This document shows, piece by piece, positions 52,334 through 62,281 of a DNA stretch of 64,000 nucleotides (position 1 is its first letter; each line of letters begins with the position of its first letter). Source of the DNA: Sphingomonas sp. Leaf242 (GTDB taxonomy: Bacteria; Pseudomonadota; Alphaproteobacteria; Sphingomonadales; Sphingomonadaceae). The notes under the pieces were generated by a model, which saw only the letters and a program-made list of their open reading frames with translations, was not told the DNA's origin and searched no databases. A program made the position numbers and the translations under genes. The stretch is from the NCBI RefSeq assembly GCF_001422045.1, contig NZ_LMLW01000010.1, forward strand, positions 317,489-381,488, written 5' to 3'.

Positions 52334-53500
52334 ATGCTGAACGATTTCGATTTCGCGCTGGGCGAATCTGCGGACATGATCCGCGAGTCCACGCAGCGGT
52401 TCGCCGCGGACAAGATCGCGCCGCTGGCGGCGAAGATCGATGCCGACGACTGGTTCCCGCGCGAACTCTGGCCGGCGATGGGCGAACTCGGCCTGCACGG
52501 GATCACCGTCGAGGAGGAATATGGCGGTCTCGGCCTCGGCTATCTCGAGCATGTCGTCGCGGTCGAGGAAGTCTCGCGCGCGTCCGCCTCGATCGGGCTC
52601 AGCTACGGCGCGCATTCGAACCTGTGCGTCAACCAGATCCGCCGCTGGGGAAATCCCGAGCAAAAGGCGAAGTACCTGCCGAAGCTCGTGTCGGGCGAGC
52701 ATGTCGGCAGTCTTGCCATGTCCGAGGCGGGCGCCGGCTCGGATGTCGTCTCGATGAAGCTCAAGGCGGTGAAGACCGACGCGGGGTACATCCTCAACGG
52801 CACGAAATTCTGGATCACCAACGCGACTTACGCCGATACCCTCGTAGTCTATGGGAAGACCGGCGAAGGCTCGCGCGGAATCACCGCGTTCCTGATCGAG
52901 AAGGATATGCCGGGCTTCTCGATCGGCCAGAAGATCGACAAGATGGGGATGCGCGGGTCGCCGACCGCCGAACTCGTGTTCAACGATTGTTTGGTTCCGG
53001 CCGAGAACGTCATGGGCCCCGAGAATGGCGGCGTCGGCGTCTTGATGTCGGGCCTCGACTACGAGCGCGCCGTACTGGCGGGGATCCAGCTCGGCATCAT
53101 GCAGGCGTGCCTCGACGTGGTGATCCCCTACGTCCGTGAGCGGAAGCAGTTCGGCACGCCGATCGGCCAGTTCCAGCTGATCCAGGCGAAGGTCGCCGAC
53201 ATGTACGTCGCGCTAAGTTCGGCGCGCGCGTACGTTTATGCGGTCGCCAAGTCGTGCGATGCGGGCAAGACGACGCGGTTCGACGCGGCGGGCGCAATCC
53301 TCCTCGCGAGCGAGAGCGCGGTGAAGGTGTCGCTGGAGTCGATCCAGGCGCTGGGCGGGGCAGGGTACACCAAGGACTGGCCGGTCGAGCGGTTCATGCG
53401 GGATGCGAAGCTGCTCGACATCGGCGCCGGCACGAACGAGATTCGCCGCATGCTGATCGGCCGCGAGCTCATCGGTGCCGCCCCGAAGGTGGTACAGTAA
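52334..53500 (+). CDS. liuA: Isovaleryl-CoA dehydrogenase
   Basis: A 388-residue acyl-CoA dehydrogenase converting isovaleryl-CoA to 3-methylcrotonyl-CoA and passing electrons to ETF. The N-terminal helix ([45 protein letters not shown]), [45 protein letters not shown] and the catalytic Glu E244 in [15 protein letters not shown] are in place. E244 is where isovaleryl-CoA dehydrogenases carry their base. GGAG lies six bases before the ATG. It opens the leucine operon; the following repeat separates it from liuB. Confidence 0.93.
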   Translation: MLNDFDFALGESADMIRESTQRFAADKIAPLAAKIDADDWFPRELWPAMGELGLHGITVEEEYGGLGLGYLEHVVAVEEVSRASASIGLSYGAHSNLCVNQIRRWGNPEQKAKYLPKLVSGEHVGSLAMSEAGAGSDVVSMKLKAVKTDAGYILNGTKFWITNATYADTLVVYGKTGEGSRGITAFLIEKDMPGFSIGQKIDKMGMRGSPTAELVFNDCLVPAENVMGPENGGVGVLMSGLDYERAVLAGIQLGIMQACLDVVIPYVRERKQFGTPIGQFQLIQAKVADMYVALSSARAYVYAVAKSCDAGKTTRFDAAGAILLASESAVKVSLESIQALGGAGYTKDWPVERFMRDAKLLDIGAGTNEIRRMLIGRELIGAAPKVVQ

Positions 53501-53508
53501 TGGCCACC

Positions 53509-53648
53509 GCAAATCCTCCCCGAAACGGGGAGGGGGACCGCGTAGCGGTGGAGGGGGCTCACCCCGCACGTAACGCCGGCGGAAGCCCCCCTCCACCCTT
53601 CGCCCAAGCGGACGAACGGTCCCCCTCCCCGTGCCGGGGAGGATTTGC
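53509..53648. repeat. GC-rich inverted repeat between liuA and liuB, supplying a ribosome-binding site
   Basis: Outer arms begin GCAAATCCTCCCCG (from 53509) and end CGGGGAGGATTTGC (to 53648); inner parts include CGGGGAGGGGGACCG and CGGTCCCCCTCCCCG. The right end places GGGGAGG at about six bases before the liuB ATG at 53649, so the repeat itself provides the Shine-Dalgarno sequence. The left end begins nine bases after the liuA stop. Confidence 0.85.
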
Positions 53649-55250
53649 ATGACCGCCCCCGTCCTGACCTCCGCGCTGTCCCCAGACAGCGAAACCTTCC
53701 GCGCCAACGCGACCCACAACCGCGCGCTCGCCGAAACCCTCCGGGAGGACGTCGCTCGCACCGCGCTGGGCGGCAACGCCAAGTCCCGCGAGCGCCACAC
53801 CTCGCGCGGCAAGCTCCTCCCGAGGGACCGTGTCGAACGCCTCCTCGACCCCGGCTCGCCCTTCCTCGAAATCGGCCAGCTCGTCGCGAACGGCCTGTAC
53901 GACGATGAAGTCCCCGGCGCCGGCCTGATCATCGGCATCGGCCGCGTCTCCGGCCGCCAGTGCATGATCGTCTGCAACGACGCGACCGTGAAGGGCGGCA
54001 CCTACTACCAGCTCACCGTCAAGAAGCACCTCCGCGCGCAGGAGATCGCGCAGGAAAACCGGCTCCCCTGCATCTACCTCGTCGACAGCGGCGGCGCCAA
54101 CCTGCCGCATCAGGCCGAGGTTTTCCCCGACCGCGATCACTTCGGCCGCATCTTCTTCAACCAGGCGACCATGTCCGCGCTCGGCATCCCGCAGATCGCC
54201 TGCGTCATGGGCAGCTGCACCGCGGGCGGCGCGTACGTTCCCGCGATGTCCGACGAGACGATCATCGTCCGCGGGCAGGGGACGATCTTCCTCGCCGGCC
54301 CACCCCTCGTAAAGGCCGCGACCGGCGAAGTCATCTCCGCCGAGGAACTGGGCGGCGCCGACACGCATGGCCGCCGCTCGGGCGTCGTCGATCACGTCGC
54401 CGAGAACGACGAGCACGCGCTGACGATCGTCCGCGACATCGTCTCGACGCTGCAACCGCAGGCGCAGACCGCGGTGAACCTCCAGCAGCCCAGGCCGCCC
54501 AAGTTCGCCCCCGAAGAACTGTACGGCATCGTCCCGAGCGACGTACGCGCGCCCTACGACGTCCACGAAGTCATCGCGCGCCTCGTCGACGGCAGCGAGT
54601 TTCACGAGTTCAAGGCGCTCTACGGCACCTCGCTCGTCTGCGGGTTCGCGCACATCTGGGGCATCCCCGTCGCAATCCTCGCCAACAACGGCGTGCTGTT
54701 CAGCGAAAGCGCACAGAAAGGCGCGCACTTCATCGAACTCGCCTGCCAGCGCCGCATCCCGCTGCTGTTCCTCCAGAACATCTCCGGCTTCATGGTCGGT
54801 GGCAAGTACGAGGCGGAAGGCATTGCGAAACACGGCGCAAAGCTCGTCACGGCCGTCGCCACCGCGACCGTCCCGAAGATCACCGTGCTGATCGGCGGCA
54901 GCTTTGGCGCTGGGAATTACGGCATGTGCGGCCGCGCCTATTCGCCCCGCTTCCTGTTCACCTGGCCCAACAGCCGGATCAGCGTGATGGGCGGCGAGCA
55001 GGCGGCCTCGGTGCTGGCGACCGTTCACCGCGATGCGGAAAGCTGGACGCTCGAACAGGCCGAGGCCTTCAAGGCCCCCGTTCGTCAGAAATACGAGGAC
55101 GAGGGCAACCCCTGGTACGCCACCGCGCGCCTCTGGGACGACGGCATCATCGACCCCGCGCAGACCCGCGATGTGCTAGGCTTGGCCTTCGCTGCAACGC
55201 TCAACGCTCCCATCCCCGAACGCCCCGCGTTCGGCGTGTTCCGGATGTAA
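53649..55250 (+). CDS. liuB: Methylcrotonoyl-CoA carboxylase, beta (carboxyltransferase) subunit
   Basis: A 533-residue carboxyltransferase that moves CO2 from biotin to 3-methylcrotonyl-CoA. Evidence: [123 protein letters not shown] and [26 protein letters not shown] at 53649 is used; its ribosome-binding site is inside the upstream repeat. Works with the alpha subunit at 55897; the NTF2-like gene lies between them. Confidence 0.96.
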   Translation: MTAPVLTSALSPDSETFRANATHNRALAETLREDVARTALGGNAKSRERHTSRGKLLPRDRVERLLDPGSPFLEIGQLVANGLYDDEVPGAGLIIGIGRVSGRQCMIVCNDATVKGGTYYQLTVKKHLRAQEIAQENRLPCIYLVDSGGANLPHQAEVFPDRDHFGRIFFNQATMSALGIPQIACVMGSCTAGGAYVPAMSDETIIVRGQGTIFLAGPPLVKAATGEVISAEELGGADTHGRRSGVVDHVAENDEHALTIVRDIVSTLQPQAQTAVNLQQPRPPKFAPEELYGIVPSDVRAPYDVHEVIARLVDGSEFHEFKALYGTSLVCGFAHIWGIPVAILANNGVLFSESAQKGAHFIELACQRRIPLLFLQNISGFMVGGKYEAEGIAKHGAKLVTAVATATVPKITVLIGGSFGAGNYGMCGRAYSPRFLFTWPNSRISVMGGEQAASVLATVHRDAESWTLEQAEAFKAPVRQKYEDEGNPWYATARLWDDGIIDPAQTRDVLGLAFAATLNAPIPERPAFGVFRM

Positions 55251-55254
55251 CCCG

Positions 55255-55737
55255 ATGATCCTCTTGTCACTTCTGCTCGCCACGGGGCAGGTCACACCGG
55301 TCCAGCCGATCGTCAAGGGCACCGGCCTGCCACCCGCGGCAATGACCGAAGAGGCCGGCGTCATGGTCCCGATCGACGCGCTCTTCGCCGCGCTCGCCGC
55401 GCGCGACGGACAGGCGATCCTCGCGCAGGTTCGCGCCGACGGCGGCGCCACCGTCGCCGAGGAAAAGCCGGACGGCGCGCGGAGCATCCGCCGTACGAGC
55501 TGGACCGACTTCGCCGCCGCGCTGAAGCCCGGCCCCGAGCGCTACGCCGAACGCCTCACCGATCCCGCGGTCGACATCGATGGCGACATCGCGATGGTCT
55601 GGTCGCCCTACGTCTTCACGATCGACGGCAAGGTCTCGCATTGCGGCATCGACCATTTCGACATGGTCCGCGAAGCCGGCCGCTGGAAGATCGCCAACCT
55701 CACTTGGTCCAAACGCACCACCGGCTGCGCGAACTGA
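55255..55737 (+). CDS. NTF2-like/DUF4440-type small protein
   Basis: A 160-residue protein with a hydrophobic N-terminus (ILLSLLLATGQVTPVQP) and an NTF2-like fold: VPIDALFAALAARDGQAILAQVRADGGATVAEE, then WSPYVFTIDGKVSHCGIDHFDMVREAGRWKIANLTW. Such alpha+beta barrels bind small ligands or act as accessory subunits. Why it is embedded between the two carboxylase genes is not known. It starts four bases after the liuB stop, so it is part of the operon. An exported location is possible from the leader. Confidence 0.75.
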   Translation: MILLSLLLATGQVTPVQPIVKGTGLPPAAMTEEAGVMVPIDALFAALAARDGQAILAQVRADGGATVAEEKPDGARSIRRTSWTDFAAALKPGPERYAERLTDPAVDIDGDIAMVWSPYVFTIDGKVSHCGIDHFDMVREAGRWKIANLTWSKRTTGCAN

Positions 55738-55896
55738 CATGGCCTGTCCTACACCGCCCGCATCGGCTTATGCCGGGATGACCATGACGAAACAGTCGAT
55801 CCTTTCCGCCGATCTTCCTGCCGTCGAGGGGCTTTCGAGCCCGATGTGCACATCGCTGGAGCGTCTGCACTTTGTGCACTTCCGCGGCGCGAATCG

Positions 55897-57735
55897 ATGA
55901 TCGAGTCCCTCCTGATCGCCAATCGCGGCGAGATCGCCTGCCGCATCATCCGCACCGCAAGGGCGCTCGGCATCCGCACGATCGCGGTCTATTCGGACGC
56001 CGACGCGAACGCACTCCACGTCCGCCAGGCCGACGAAGCCGTCCACATCGGCGCCTCCCCGGCGCGCGAAAGCTACCTCGTCGGCGACCGCATCATTGCC
56101 GCTGCGAAGGATACAGGCGCGCAGGCGATCCATCCCGGCTACGGTTTTCTCTCGGAGAACGCGGACTTCGCCCAAGCCGTGCTCGACGCCGGGCTGGTCT
56201 GGGTCGGTCCCAACCCCGACAGCATCCGCGCGATGGGTCTGAAGGACGCCGCCAAACAGCGCATGATCGCTGCTGGCGTCCCCGTCACGCCCGGCTATCT
56301 CGGCGAGGACCAGTCCCTCGAACGTCTGAAGACGGAAGCCGACGCGATCGGCTACCCCGTCCTCATCAAGGCGGTCGCTGGCGGCGGCGGCAAGGGCATG
56401 CGCCGCGTCGATACGGCCGCCGAGTTCGCCGACGCGCTTGTCTCGTGCCAGCGCGAGGCGGCCTCGTCGTTCGGCAATACCGACGTCCTGATCGAGAAAT
56501 ACATCCTCTCGCCGCGTCATATCGAGGTGCAGGTCTTCGGCGACAGCCACGGCAACGTCGTCCATCTCTTCGAACGCGACTGCTCGCTCCAGCGCCGCCA
56601 CCAGAAGGTGATCGAGGAAGCCCCCGCACCCGGCATGGACGCCGCAACCCGCGAAGCGATCTGCGCCGCCGCCGTAAAGGCCGCCAAGGCGGTTGATTAC
56701 GTCGGCGCCGGCACGATCGAGTTCATCGCCGACGCCAGCGAAGGCCTCCGCGCCGACCGCATCTGGTTCATGGAAATGAACACGCGGCTGCAGGTCGAGC
56801 ATCCGGTCACCGAAGAGATCACCGGCCAGGACCTCGTCGAATGGCAACTCCGCGTCGCGTCGGGCGAGCCTTTGCCCATGCGTCAGGATGAACTGGTGAT
56901 CGACGGCTGGGCGATGGAAGCGCGTTTATATGCGGAAGATCCCGCCAAGGGGTTCCTGCCGTCGATCGGAACGCTCGAACGCTTCGACCTCGGCACCACC
57001 GCCCGCGTCGATACCGGGGTAGAGCAGGGCGCTGAAATCTCGCCCTTCTACGATCCGATGATCGCCAAGGTCATCGCCTGGGGCGAAGACCGCGAGACTG
57101 CGCGCGAAGCCTTGGCGTATGCGCTCGACGGCGCGGTCGTCTGGCCGGTCCGCTCGAACGCGGGGTTCCTCGTCGAGGCGCTCGACCATTCCGACTTCGT
57201 GGCGGGCACGCTCGACACCGGGCTGATCGCCCGCGAAGGCGACGCGCTCATGCCGCCGACGCACCCGACCGAAGAGGCGTTGGCCGACGCCGCCGGCGCG
57301 CTCGTATCCGCCGATCCGATCGCTGGCTTCCGTCTCAACGCCGCGCCGCGTCGTAGCGCGACGTTCCTGCTGGACGGCGAACCGGTCGAGGTCGAACTCG
57401 ACGGACACGCCGGAGCGGCGTCGGTGTTCGAAGACGTCCTGATCTCCGAAGCCGGCCAGACCTGGCAGCTCAAACCGTGGCGTGCGTCGGGTGTCGCTGC
57501 CGGCGGAGCAGCAGACGGCGCGATCCTGTCGCCGATGCCGGGCCGCATCATCGCAGTCGATGTTTCGACTGGCGATACCGTCACCAAGGGCCAAAAGCTC
57601 GTCACGCTCGAGGCGATGAAGATGGAGCATTCGCTGACGGCGCCGTTCGACGGCATCGTCGCGGACCTCAACGCAATCGAGGGCGGGCAGGTGACCGAAG
57701 GCACCATGCTCGTTCGCATCGAGAAGGATAGCTAA
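55897..57735 (+). CDS. liuD: Methylcrotonoyl-CoA carboxylase, alpha (biotin) subunit
   Basis: A 612-residue subunit with a biotin carboxylase domain ([28 protein letters not shown]-grasp [31 protein letters not shown] in the form [35 protein letters not shown]) and a C-terminal biotinyl domain with K575 in [10 protein letters not shown]. The gap of 159 bases before it contains no clear gene, only a possible half-repeat near 55770. Its stop overlaps the maoC start (TAATG). Acyl-CoA specificity is inferred from the operon. Confidence 0.95.
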   Translation: MIESLLIANRGEIACRIIRTARALGIRTIAVYSDADANALHVRQADEAVHIGASPARESYLVGDRIIAAAKDTGAQAIHPGYGFLSENADFAQAVLDAGLVWVGPNPDSIRAMGLKDAAKQRMIAAGVPVTPGYLGEDQSLERLKTEADAIGYPVLIKAVAGGGGKGMRRVDTAAEFADALVSCQREAASSFGNTDVLIEKYILSPRHIEVQVFGDSHGNVVHLFERDCSLQRRHQKVIEEAPAPGMDAATREAICAAAVKAAKAVDYVGAGTIEFIADASEGLRADRIWFMEMNTRLQVEHPVTEEITGQDLVEWQLRVASGEPLPMRQDELVIDGWAMEARLYAEDPAKGFLPSIGTLERFDLGTTARVDTGVEQGAEISPFYDPMIAKVIAWGEDRETAREALAYALDGAVVWPVRSNAGFLVEALDHSDFVAGTLDTGLIAREGDALMPPTHPTEEALADAAGALVSADPIAGFRLNAAPRRSATFLLDGEPVEVELDGHAGAASVFEDVLISEAGQTWQLKPWRASGVAAGGAADGAILSPMPGRIIAVDVSTGDTVTKGQKLVTLEAMKMEHSLTAPFDGIVADLNAIEGGQVTEGTMLVRIEKDS

Positions 57736-58184
57736 TGGCCGGCCGCTATTTTGACGACTGGAGCATCGGCGACCGGATCGAGCACGAGATCCGCCGCACG
57801 GTGACCGAGACGGACAACCTCCTGTTCTCGACGATGACGCACAACCCGCAGCCGCTCCACCTCGATATCGAGGCAGCCAAGGCGAGCGAGTTCGGCCAAA
57901 TCCTCGTCAACGGCACCTTCACTTTCGCGCTGATGGTCGGGCTGTCGGTCGGTGAGACGACGCTCGGCACGCTCGTCGCGAACCTCGGCTACGACAAGCT
58001 AATACATCCGAAACCCGTCTTCATCGGCGACACGATGCGTGCCGAGACGGAGGTTACAGAGCTTAAGCCGAGCAAGTCGCGTCCCGAGGCCGGCATCGTC
58101 ACCTTCACCCACCGCCTGATCAACCAGCGCGACGAGGTCGTCTGCCAATGCCTGCGAACCGCGCTGCTCAAGCGAAGGGGTTAA
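57735..58184 (+). CDS. MaoC-type hot-dog dehydratase
   Basis: A 149-residue MaoC-like enoyl-CoA hydratase. The N-terminal [25 protein letters not shown] and the hydratase motif [24 protein letters not shown], with the Asp/His pair, are typical. In other leucine operons the hydratase step is done by an enoyl-CoA hydratase of the crotonase type (LiuC), so a hot-dog enzyme may take this job (3-methylglutaconyl-CoA to HMG-CoA). It begins on the last base of the alpha subunit stop. Alternatively it serves another branched-chain acyl-CoA. Confidence 0.9.
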   Translation: MAGRYFDDWSIGDRIEHEIRRTVTETDNLLFSTMTHNPQPLHLDIEAAKASEFGQILVNGTFTFALMVGLSVGETTLGTLVANLGYDKLIHPKPVFIGDTMRAETEVTELKPSKSRPEAGIVTFTHRLINQRDEVVCQCLRTALLKRRG

Positions 58185-58912
58185 TCGGTTTTTCCAAGCG
58201 CAGTCTCGATCACCGGCGTTACCTTTGCCGCGATCTTGGCGACCCCACCGGGATTGGGATGAACATGATCGGCCTGCATCAACTGCGCATTGCCGATCAC
58301 CCCGTCCAGAATGAACGGATAGAGTGCAACGTCGTACCGCTTGGCCAAGTCCGGCCAGATCGCGTTGAACTGATTGGCGAAGTCCGGCCCCAAATTGGGC
58401 GGCGCCATCATTCCGGTGAGCATAACCGGGATACCGCGACGCTTGGCCTCGTCGAGCATCGCCGTCATGTTCGCCCGCGTCTCGGCAGGCGAAATCTGGC
58501 GCAGCACGTCGTTCCCGCCAAGCCCGATCAACACGAGATCGGGTTTGCGCGTCATGTTGTCGAGCGCGAACGCGAACCGCTGGCGCCCCGCCGCGCTCGT
58601 ATCCCCCGATACGCCCGCGTTGACGATCGTCGCATTGACCCCGTCACGCCGCAGCCGTGCCTGCAGCGCATCCGGCAGGCTCTGCCCGCGATCGAGCCCG
58701 TACCCCGCGTACAGGCTGTCCCCGAATGCGAGGATCAACTTCTGCGGACCTTTCGGCGCTGGCGTTGCAACTGCCGGCGCGACGGCATTGGTGGGAGGTG
58801 AGGGGGCGGGTGTCGTGGTGCTTCGATCGCATCCGATGAGCGGCCCGGCTTGGAGAAGGACCGCGCCGACCCCATACAGTGTCCGACGCCTGCTTTTTCG
58901 ATTTCGCTCCAA
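58181..58912 (-). CDS. SGNH arylesterase/lysophospholipase, lipoprotein
   Basis: A 243-residue TesA-like esterase. Block I is [13 protein letters not shown] (catalytic Ser), block III is LGGNDVL and block V is DHVHPN (Asp and His). The N-terminus ends in QAGPLIGC, a lipobox, followed by a Pro/Ala-rich tether, so it should be a periplasmic lipoprotein. TTG at 58912 is chosen for the GGAG nearby; GTG at 58940 is an alternative. It is divergent from the ABC transporter genes, the same gene arrangement as tesA and ybbAP in E. coli. Confidence 0.9.
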   Translation of the reverse strand: MERNRKSRRRTLYGVGAVLLQAGPLIGCDRSTTTPAPSPPTNAVAPAVATPAPKGPQKLILAFGDSLYAGYGLDRGQSLPDALQARLRRDGVNATIVNAGVSGDTSAAGRQRFAFALDNMTRKPDLVLIGLGGNDVLRQISPAETRANMTAMLDEAKRRGIPVMLTGMMAPPNLGPDFANQFNAIWPDLAKRYDVALYPFILDGVIGNAQLMQADHVHPNPGGVAKIAAKVTPVIETALGKTD

Positions 58913-58933
58913 TTTGAAGATCTCCAACCACCC

Positions 58934-59668
58934 ATGACTCACAGTGCGCACGACGCCGTGCCCGATCATGCCGCGGACGACGCCGCAGACGACATGGTGA
59001 TCACCATTCGCGATGTCACCCTGACGCTCGGCGCAGCAAGCGCGGCAACGACGATCTTGAAAGGCATCGACCTCGATATCGCGCGCGGCACCAGCATCGC
59101 TCTGCTCGGGCCGTCGGGATCGGGTAAGTCGTCGCTGATGGCGATCCTGTCCGGACTCGAACAGGCGAGCGGCGGCAGCGTGCGGGTCGCGGGGCTCGAT
59201 TTTAGCGCGCTCGACGAGGACGCTTTGTCGCGGGCAAGGCGTGGGCGGATCGGCATCGTCCTCCAGGCCTTCCATCTGTTGCCGACGATGACCGCACTGG
59301 AGAACGTCGCGGTGCCCATGGAGCTAGCCGGGATGCCCGACGCGTTCGCGCGCGCGGAGGCCGAACTGGCCGCGGTCGGACTGTCGCACCGTATCGGCCA
59401 TTACCCGACCCAATTGTCGGGCGGCGAGCAGCAGCGCGTCGCGATCGCCCGCGCACTGGGGCCAAGGCCCGATATCGTGTTCGCCGACGAACCGACCGGC
59501 AATCTCGACACGGCGACCGGGGCGTCGATCATGGACCTGTTGTTCGATCGTCGCGCCGCGACCGGCGCGACGCTGATCGTCATCACGCACGATCCCGCGC
59601 TCGCGGCGCGCTGCGACCGGATCGTCGAACTCGGCGACGGGCGTATCGTCGCGGACCGCTTGCGGTGA
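58934..59668 (+). CDS. ABC transporter ATP-binding protein (YbbA-like)
   Basis: A 244-residue ATPase with Walker A LLGPSGSGKSS, Q-loop region IVLQAFHLLPTM, signature LSGGEQQRVAIARAL and Walker B IVFADEPTGNLD, followed by the conserved His. It belongs to the LolD/FtsE/MacB-like group that pairs with FtsX-type permeases. The start may be ATG 58934 or ATG 58994; the latter would leave room for a promoter between it and the arylesterase. It overlaps the permease by four bases. YbbAP is thought to extract hydrophobic molecules from the inner membrane. Confidence 0.93.
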   Translation: MTHSAHDAVPDHAADDAADDMVITIRDVTLTLGAASAATTILKGIDLDIARGTSIALLGPSGSGKSSLMAILSGLEQASGGSVRVAGLDFSALDEDALSRARRGRIGIVLQAFHLLPTMTALENVAVPMELAGMPDAFARAEAELAAVGLSHRIGHYPTQLSGGEQQRVAIARALGPRPDIVFADEPTGNLDTATGASIMDLLFDRRAATGATLIVITHDPALAARCDRIVELGDGRIVADRLR

Positions 59669-62163
59669 ACGACTGGACGCTGGCGTGGCGGCTTGCGCGG
59701 CGCGAACTCGACCTGCGGTTTCGCGGGCTGCGGCTGTTGCTCGCGTGCCTGTTCCTCGGCGTCGGGGCGCTCGCCGCAATCGGCAGCCTGACCCAGGCGA
59801 TCGACACCGAACTCGCCTCCCGCGGAAGCGCGATCCTCGGCGGCGACGTGGAATTCGCGGCCTCGCAGCGCGCCGCCACGCCGGCCGAACGTGCGGCGAT
59901 GGCGCGGCTCGGGACCGTGTCGGAGACGGTGCGGATGCAGGCGATGGCCGTGCGCGGCACCAACAGCGTGCCGATCGAGCTGAAAGGTGTCGATGCCGCC
60001 TATCCGCTCTATGGTACGCTGGCTTTGCGCGGTGGCCGATCGGCAAAACCGCTCGACGCGACGACCGTACTCGTGGTGCCCGCGCTGGCGGAGCGCCTCG
60101 GGATAGCGCCCGGCGCCAAGGTCAGGCTCGGCACCGCAGCGTTCACCGTCGGCGGGATCGTAACGAGCGAGCCGGACCGGCTGGGTGAGGGCTTTACGCT
60201 CGGCCCGGTCGCGATCGTCTCGCTCGCGGGGATCACACGGACCGGCCTCGTCCAGCCCGGCAGTCTGTACGAAAACAAGTACCGCGTCCGGTTGCCCGAA
60301 GGCGCGTCGCCGCAAACCGCCACCGACCGCTTCAAGACCGCGTTCGCGACCGCCGGCTGGGAAACCAAGACGCGAGATCGCGCCGCACCCGGTGCCGAGC
60401 GCTTCGTCGACCGGATGGGCCAGTTCCTCCTGCTCGTCGGTCTCTCCGCGCTGGTCATCGCCGGGATCGGCGTCGGCAACGGCGTGTCGTCCTACCTGAC
60501 CGCGCGCCGCAGCAGCATCGCCGCGCTGAAAGTGCTGGGCGCCACCTCGGGGATCATCGCGCGGATCTATATCCTGCAGGTCGCGGTGGTCGCGGCGATG
60601 GGGATCGCCGCGGGGCTGGTCGCGGGTATCGTGACCGTGCCGCTGATAGTCTGGCTTGCCGGCGACGTCCTGCCCGTCGCGCCGCGGTTCGCCGTTCAGG
60701 TCGCACCGCTCGCGCTTGCCGCCGGGTACGGCATGCTGATCGCGCTGGCCTTTACCGCACCGCCCTTGATCGAGGCAGGGCGTATCCCTGCCGCCGGGTT
60801 GCTGCGCGGGCTGCCCGGCGAGCGCCGTGTACCGCTCCGCCGGACGCTTCCCTGGGTGATCGGTGCCGGTGCGGCGATCGTCGCGCTTGCGCTGCTGACC
60901 GCCGAACAGCCCGGTCTGAGTGCCGGCTTCCTCGCCGCGGTGGCGAGCGTGCTCGCGATCCTGGCGCTGTTCGGATGGAGCATCCGTCGCGGGGCGGCGC
61001 TGCTGCCTCGATCGCGGCGCCCGTTACTCCGCTTGGCGGTCGCCGGTCTGCACCGCCCCGGTGCGAGGACCGGGACGTTGGTCGTCGCGCTCGGTCTGGG
61101 CTTGACGCTGTTCGTCCTGCTGGCCGGCATCCGCACCAGCATCGACGCGAACATCGAGCGGACCGTGCCGCAGCGTGCGCCTGCGTTGTTCGCGCTCGAC
61201 GTCCCACCCGATCGCGAGGCCGAGTTTCGCCGGGTCGTCGAAGCCGTCGCCATCCACCCGGTGATCCGAACGGTGCCGGCAATGCGCGGCACGATCACCG
61301 GCTATGGCACGACGCGGGTTGCCGATCTCAAGACGTTGCCCGAGGGCGCCTGGGCACTGCGTGGCGAGCGCGGTCTGACCTATTCCGAGACGCTTCCCGA
61401 AGGGAGCGTACTGACCGCGGGTCGGTGGTGGCCGCAAAGCTATCATGGGCCGCCGCTCGTCTCGATCGACGAGCGGCTGGCGAAGGTGCTCGATCTGAAG
61501 ATTGGCGATCCGCTCAGCTACACGTTGCTCGGGGTGGAGCGAACCGCGACGATCGCATCGTTCCGGCGGATCAGCTGGGATACGCTTGGCTTCAACTTCG
61601 TGATGGTCTTCTCGCCAAACGCGATCGAAGACGCTCCGCACAATCTCGCGGCGACGATCGATCTCGCGCCCGGGCAGGAGGCGAGGGTGATGCGTGCGCT
61701 GCTGCCCCGCTTCCCGTCGGTCTCGGTGATCGAGGTGCGCGGTGTGCTGGGGCAGGTTCGCGCGATCGTCTCGCAGATGGCGACGGCGATCACCGCGGCG
61801 GCATCGGTCGCGATCCTGGCCGGTATCGCCGTGCTGATCGGTGCGATCGCCGCCGCACGCGAGGCGCGCACCTATGACGGCGTGATCCTGCGAACGCTTG
61901 GCGCCACGCGGCGGCAGGTGCTCGCGGTCCAGGCGCTCGAATACGCGTTTTTGAGCATCGTGCTGTCGCTGCTTGCCTTGCTGCTGGGGCTCGGCGGCGC
62001 GTGGTATGTGGTGACCCAGCTCTTCACGTTCGAATGGCTGCCGGATTACGCAGCGGTCTTCGCGACGCTGGTCGGAGGCGCCGGGCTGACGATGGCGATC
62101 GGACTGATTGGCGCGTGGCCAATTCTCGGCGCGCGCCCCGCACGCGCGCTTCGTGAGCTTTAG
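59665..62163 (+). CDS. FtsX-like ABC permease (YbbP-like)
   Basis: An 832-residue membrane protein with two FtsX-like halves. Hydrophobic segments lie at LLLACLFLGVGALAAIGSL, LLLVGLSALVIAGIGVGNG, VVAAMGIAAGLVAGIVTVPLIVWLAG, the central LPWVIGAGAAIVALALL and VVALGLGLTLFVLLAGI, and the C-terminal ALEYAFLSIVLSLLALLLGLGG. Large periplasmic MacB-like loops separate them. Size and order match YbbP. GTG start overlaps the ATPase stop (GTGA). Works with the ATPase to handle lipophilic substrates, with the divergent esterase possibly processing them. Confidence 0.92.
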   Translation: MNDWTLAWRLARRELDLRFRGLRLLLACLFLGVGALAAIGSLTQAIDTELASRGSAILGGDVEFAASQRAATPAERAAMARLGTVSETVRMQAMAVRGTNSVPIELKGVDAAYPLYGTLALRGGRSAKPLDATTVLVVPALAERLGIAPGAKVRLGTAAFTVGGIVTSEPDRLGEGFTLGPVAIVSLAGITRTGLVQPGSLYENKYRVRLPEGASPQTATDRFKTAFATAGWETKTRDRAAPGAERFVDRMGQFLLLVGLSALVIAGIGVGNGVSSYLTARRSSIAALKVLGATSGIIARIYILQVAVVAAMGIAAGLVAGIVTVPLIVWLAGDVLPVAPRFAVQVAPLALAAGYGMLIALAFTAPPLIEAGRIPAAGLLRGLPGERRVPLRRTLPWVIGAGAAIVALALLTAEQPGLSAGFLAAVASVLAILALFGWSIRRGAALLPRSRRPLLRLAVAGLHRPGARTGTLVVALGLGLTLFVLLAGIRTSIDANIERTVPQRAPALFALDVPPDREAEFRRVVEAVAIHPVIRTVPAMRGTITGYGTTRVADLKTLPEGAWALRGERGLTYSETLPEGSVLTAGRWWPQSYHGPPLVSIDERLAKVLDLKIGDPLSYTLLGVERTATIASFRRISWDTLGFNFVMVFSPNAIEDAPHNLAATIDLAPGQEARVMRALLPRFPSVSVIEVRGVLGQVRAIVSQMATAITAAASVAILAGIAVLIGAIAAAREARTYDGVILRTLGATRRQVLAVQALEYAFLSIVLSLLALLLGLGGAWYVVTQLFTFEWLPDYAAVFATLVGGAGLTMAIGLIGAWPILGARPARALREL

Positions 62164-62281
62164 ACTAGGAATGCGTACGAACATGCGGCACGTTTCCCGA
62201 CCCGCGGCGTTGGGCTGATGCGGGGCGATCCTCGCGTCACCACCGTTTCCGAGGACCAAGATTCTGGCCGATACGACCGCT

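Noticed and set aside
53559..55028. 489-codon open frame antisense to liuB
   Set aside because: Shadow of a secure carboxyltransferase gene; its N-terminal part lies in acid-rich random sequence.
55739..55900. 53-codon frame between the NTF2-like gene and liuD
   Set aside because: Begins with a sequence resembling a half-repeat (SAYAGMT) and has no ribosome-binding site or conserved pattern.
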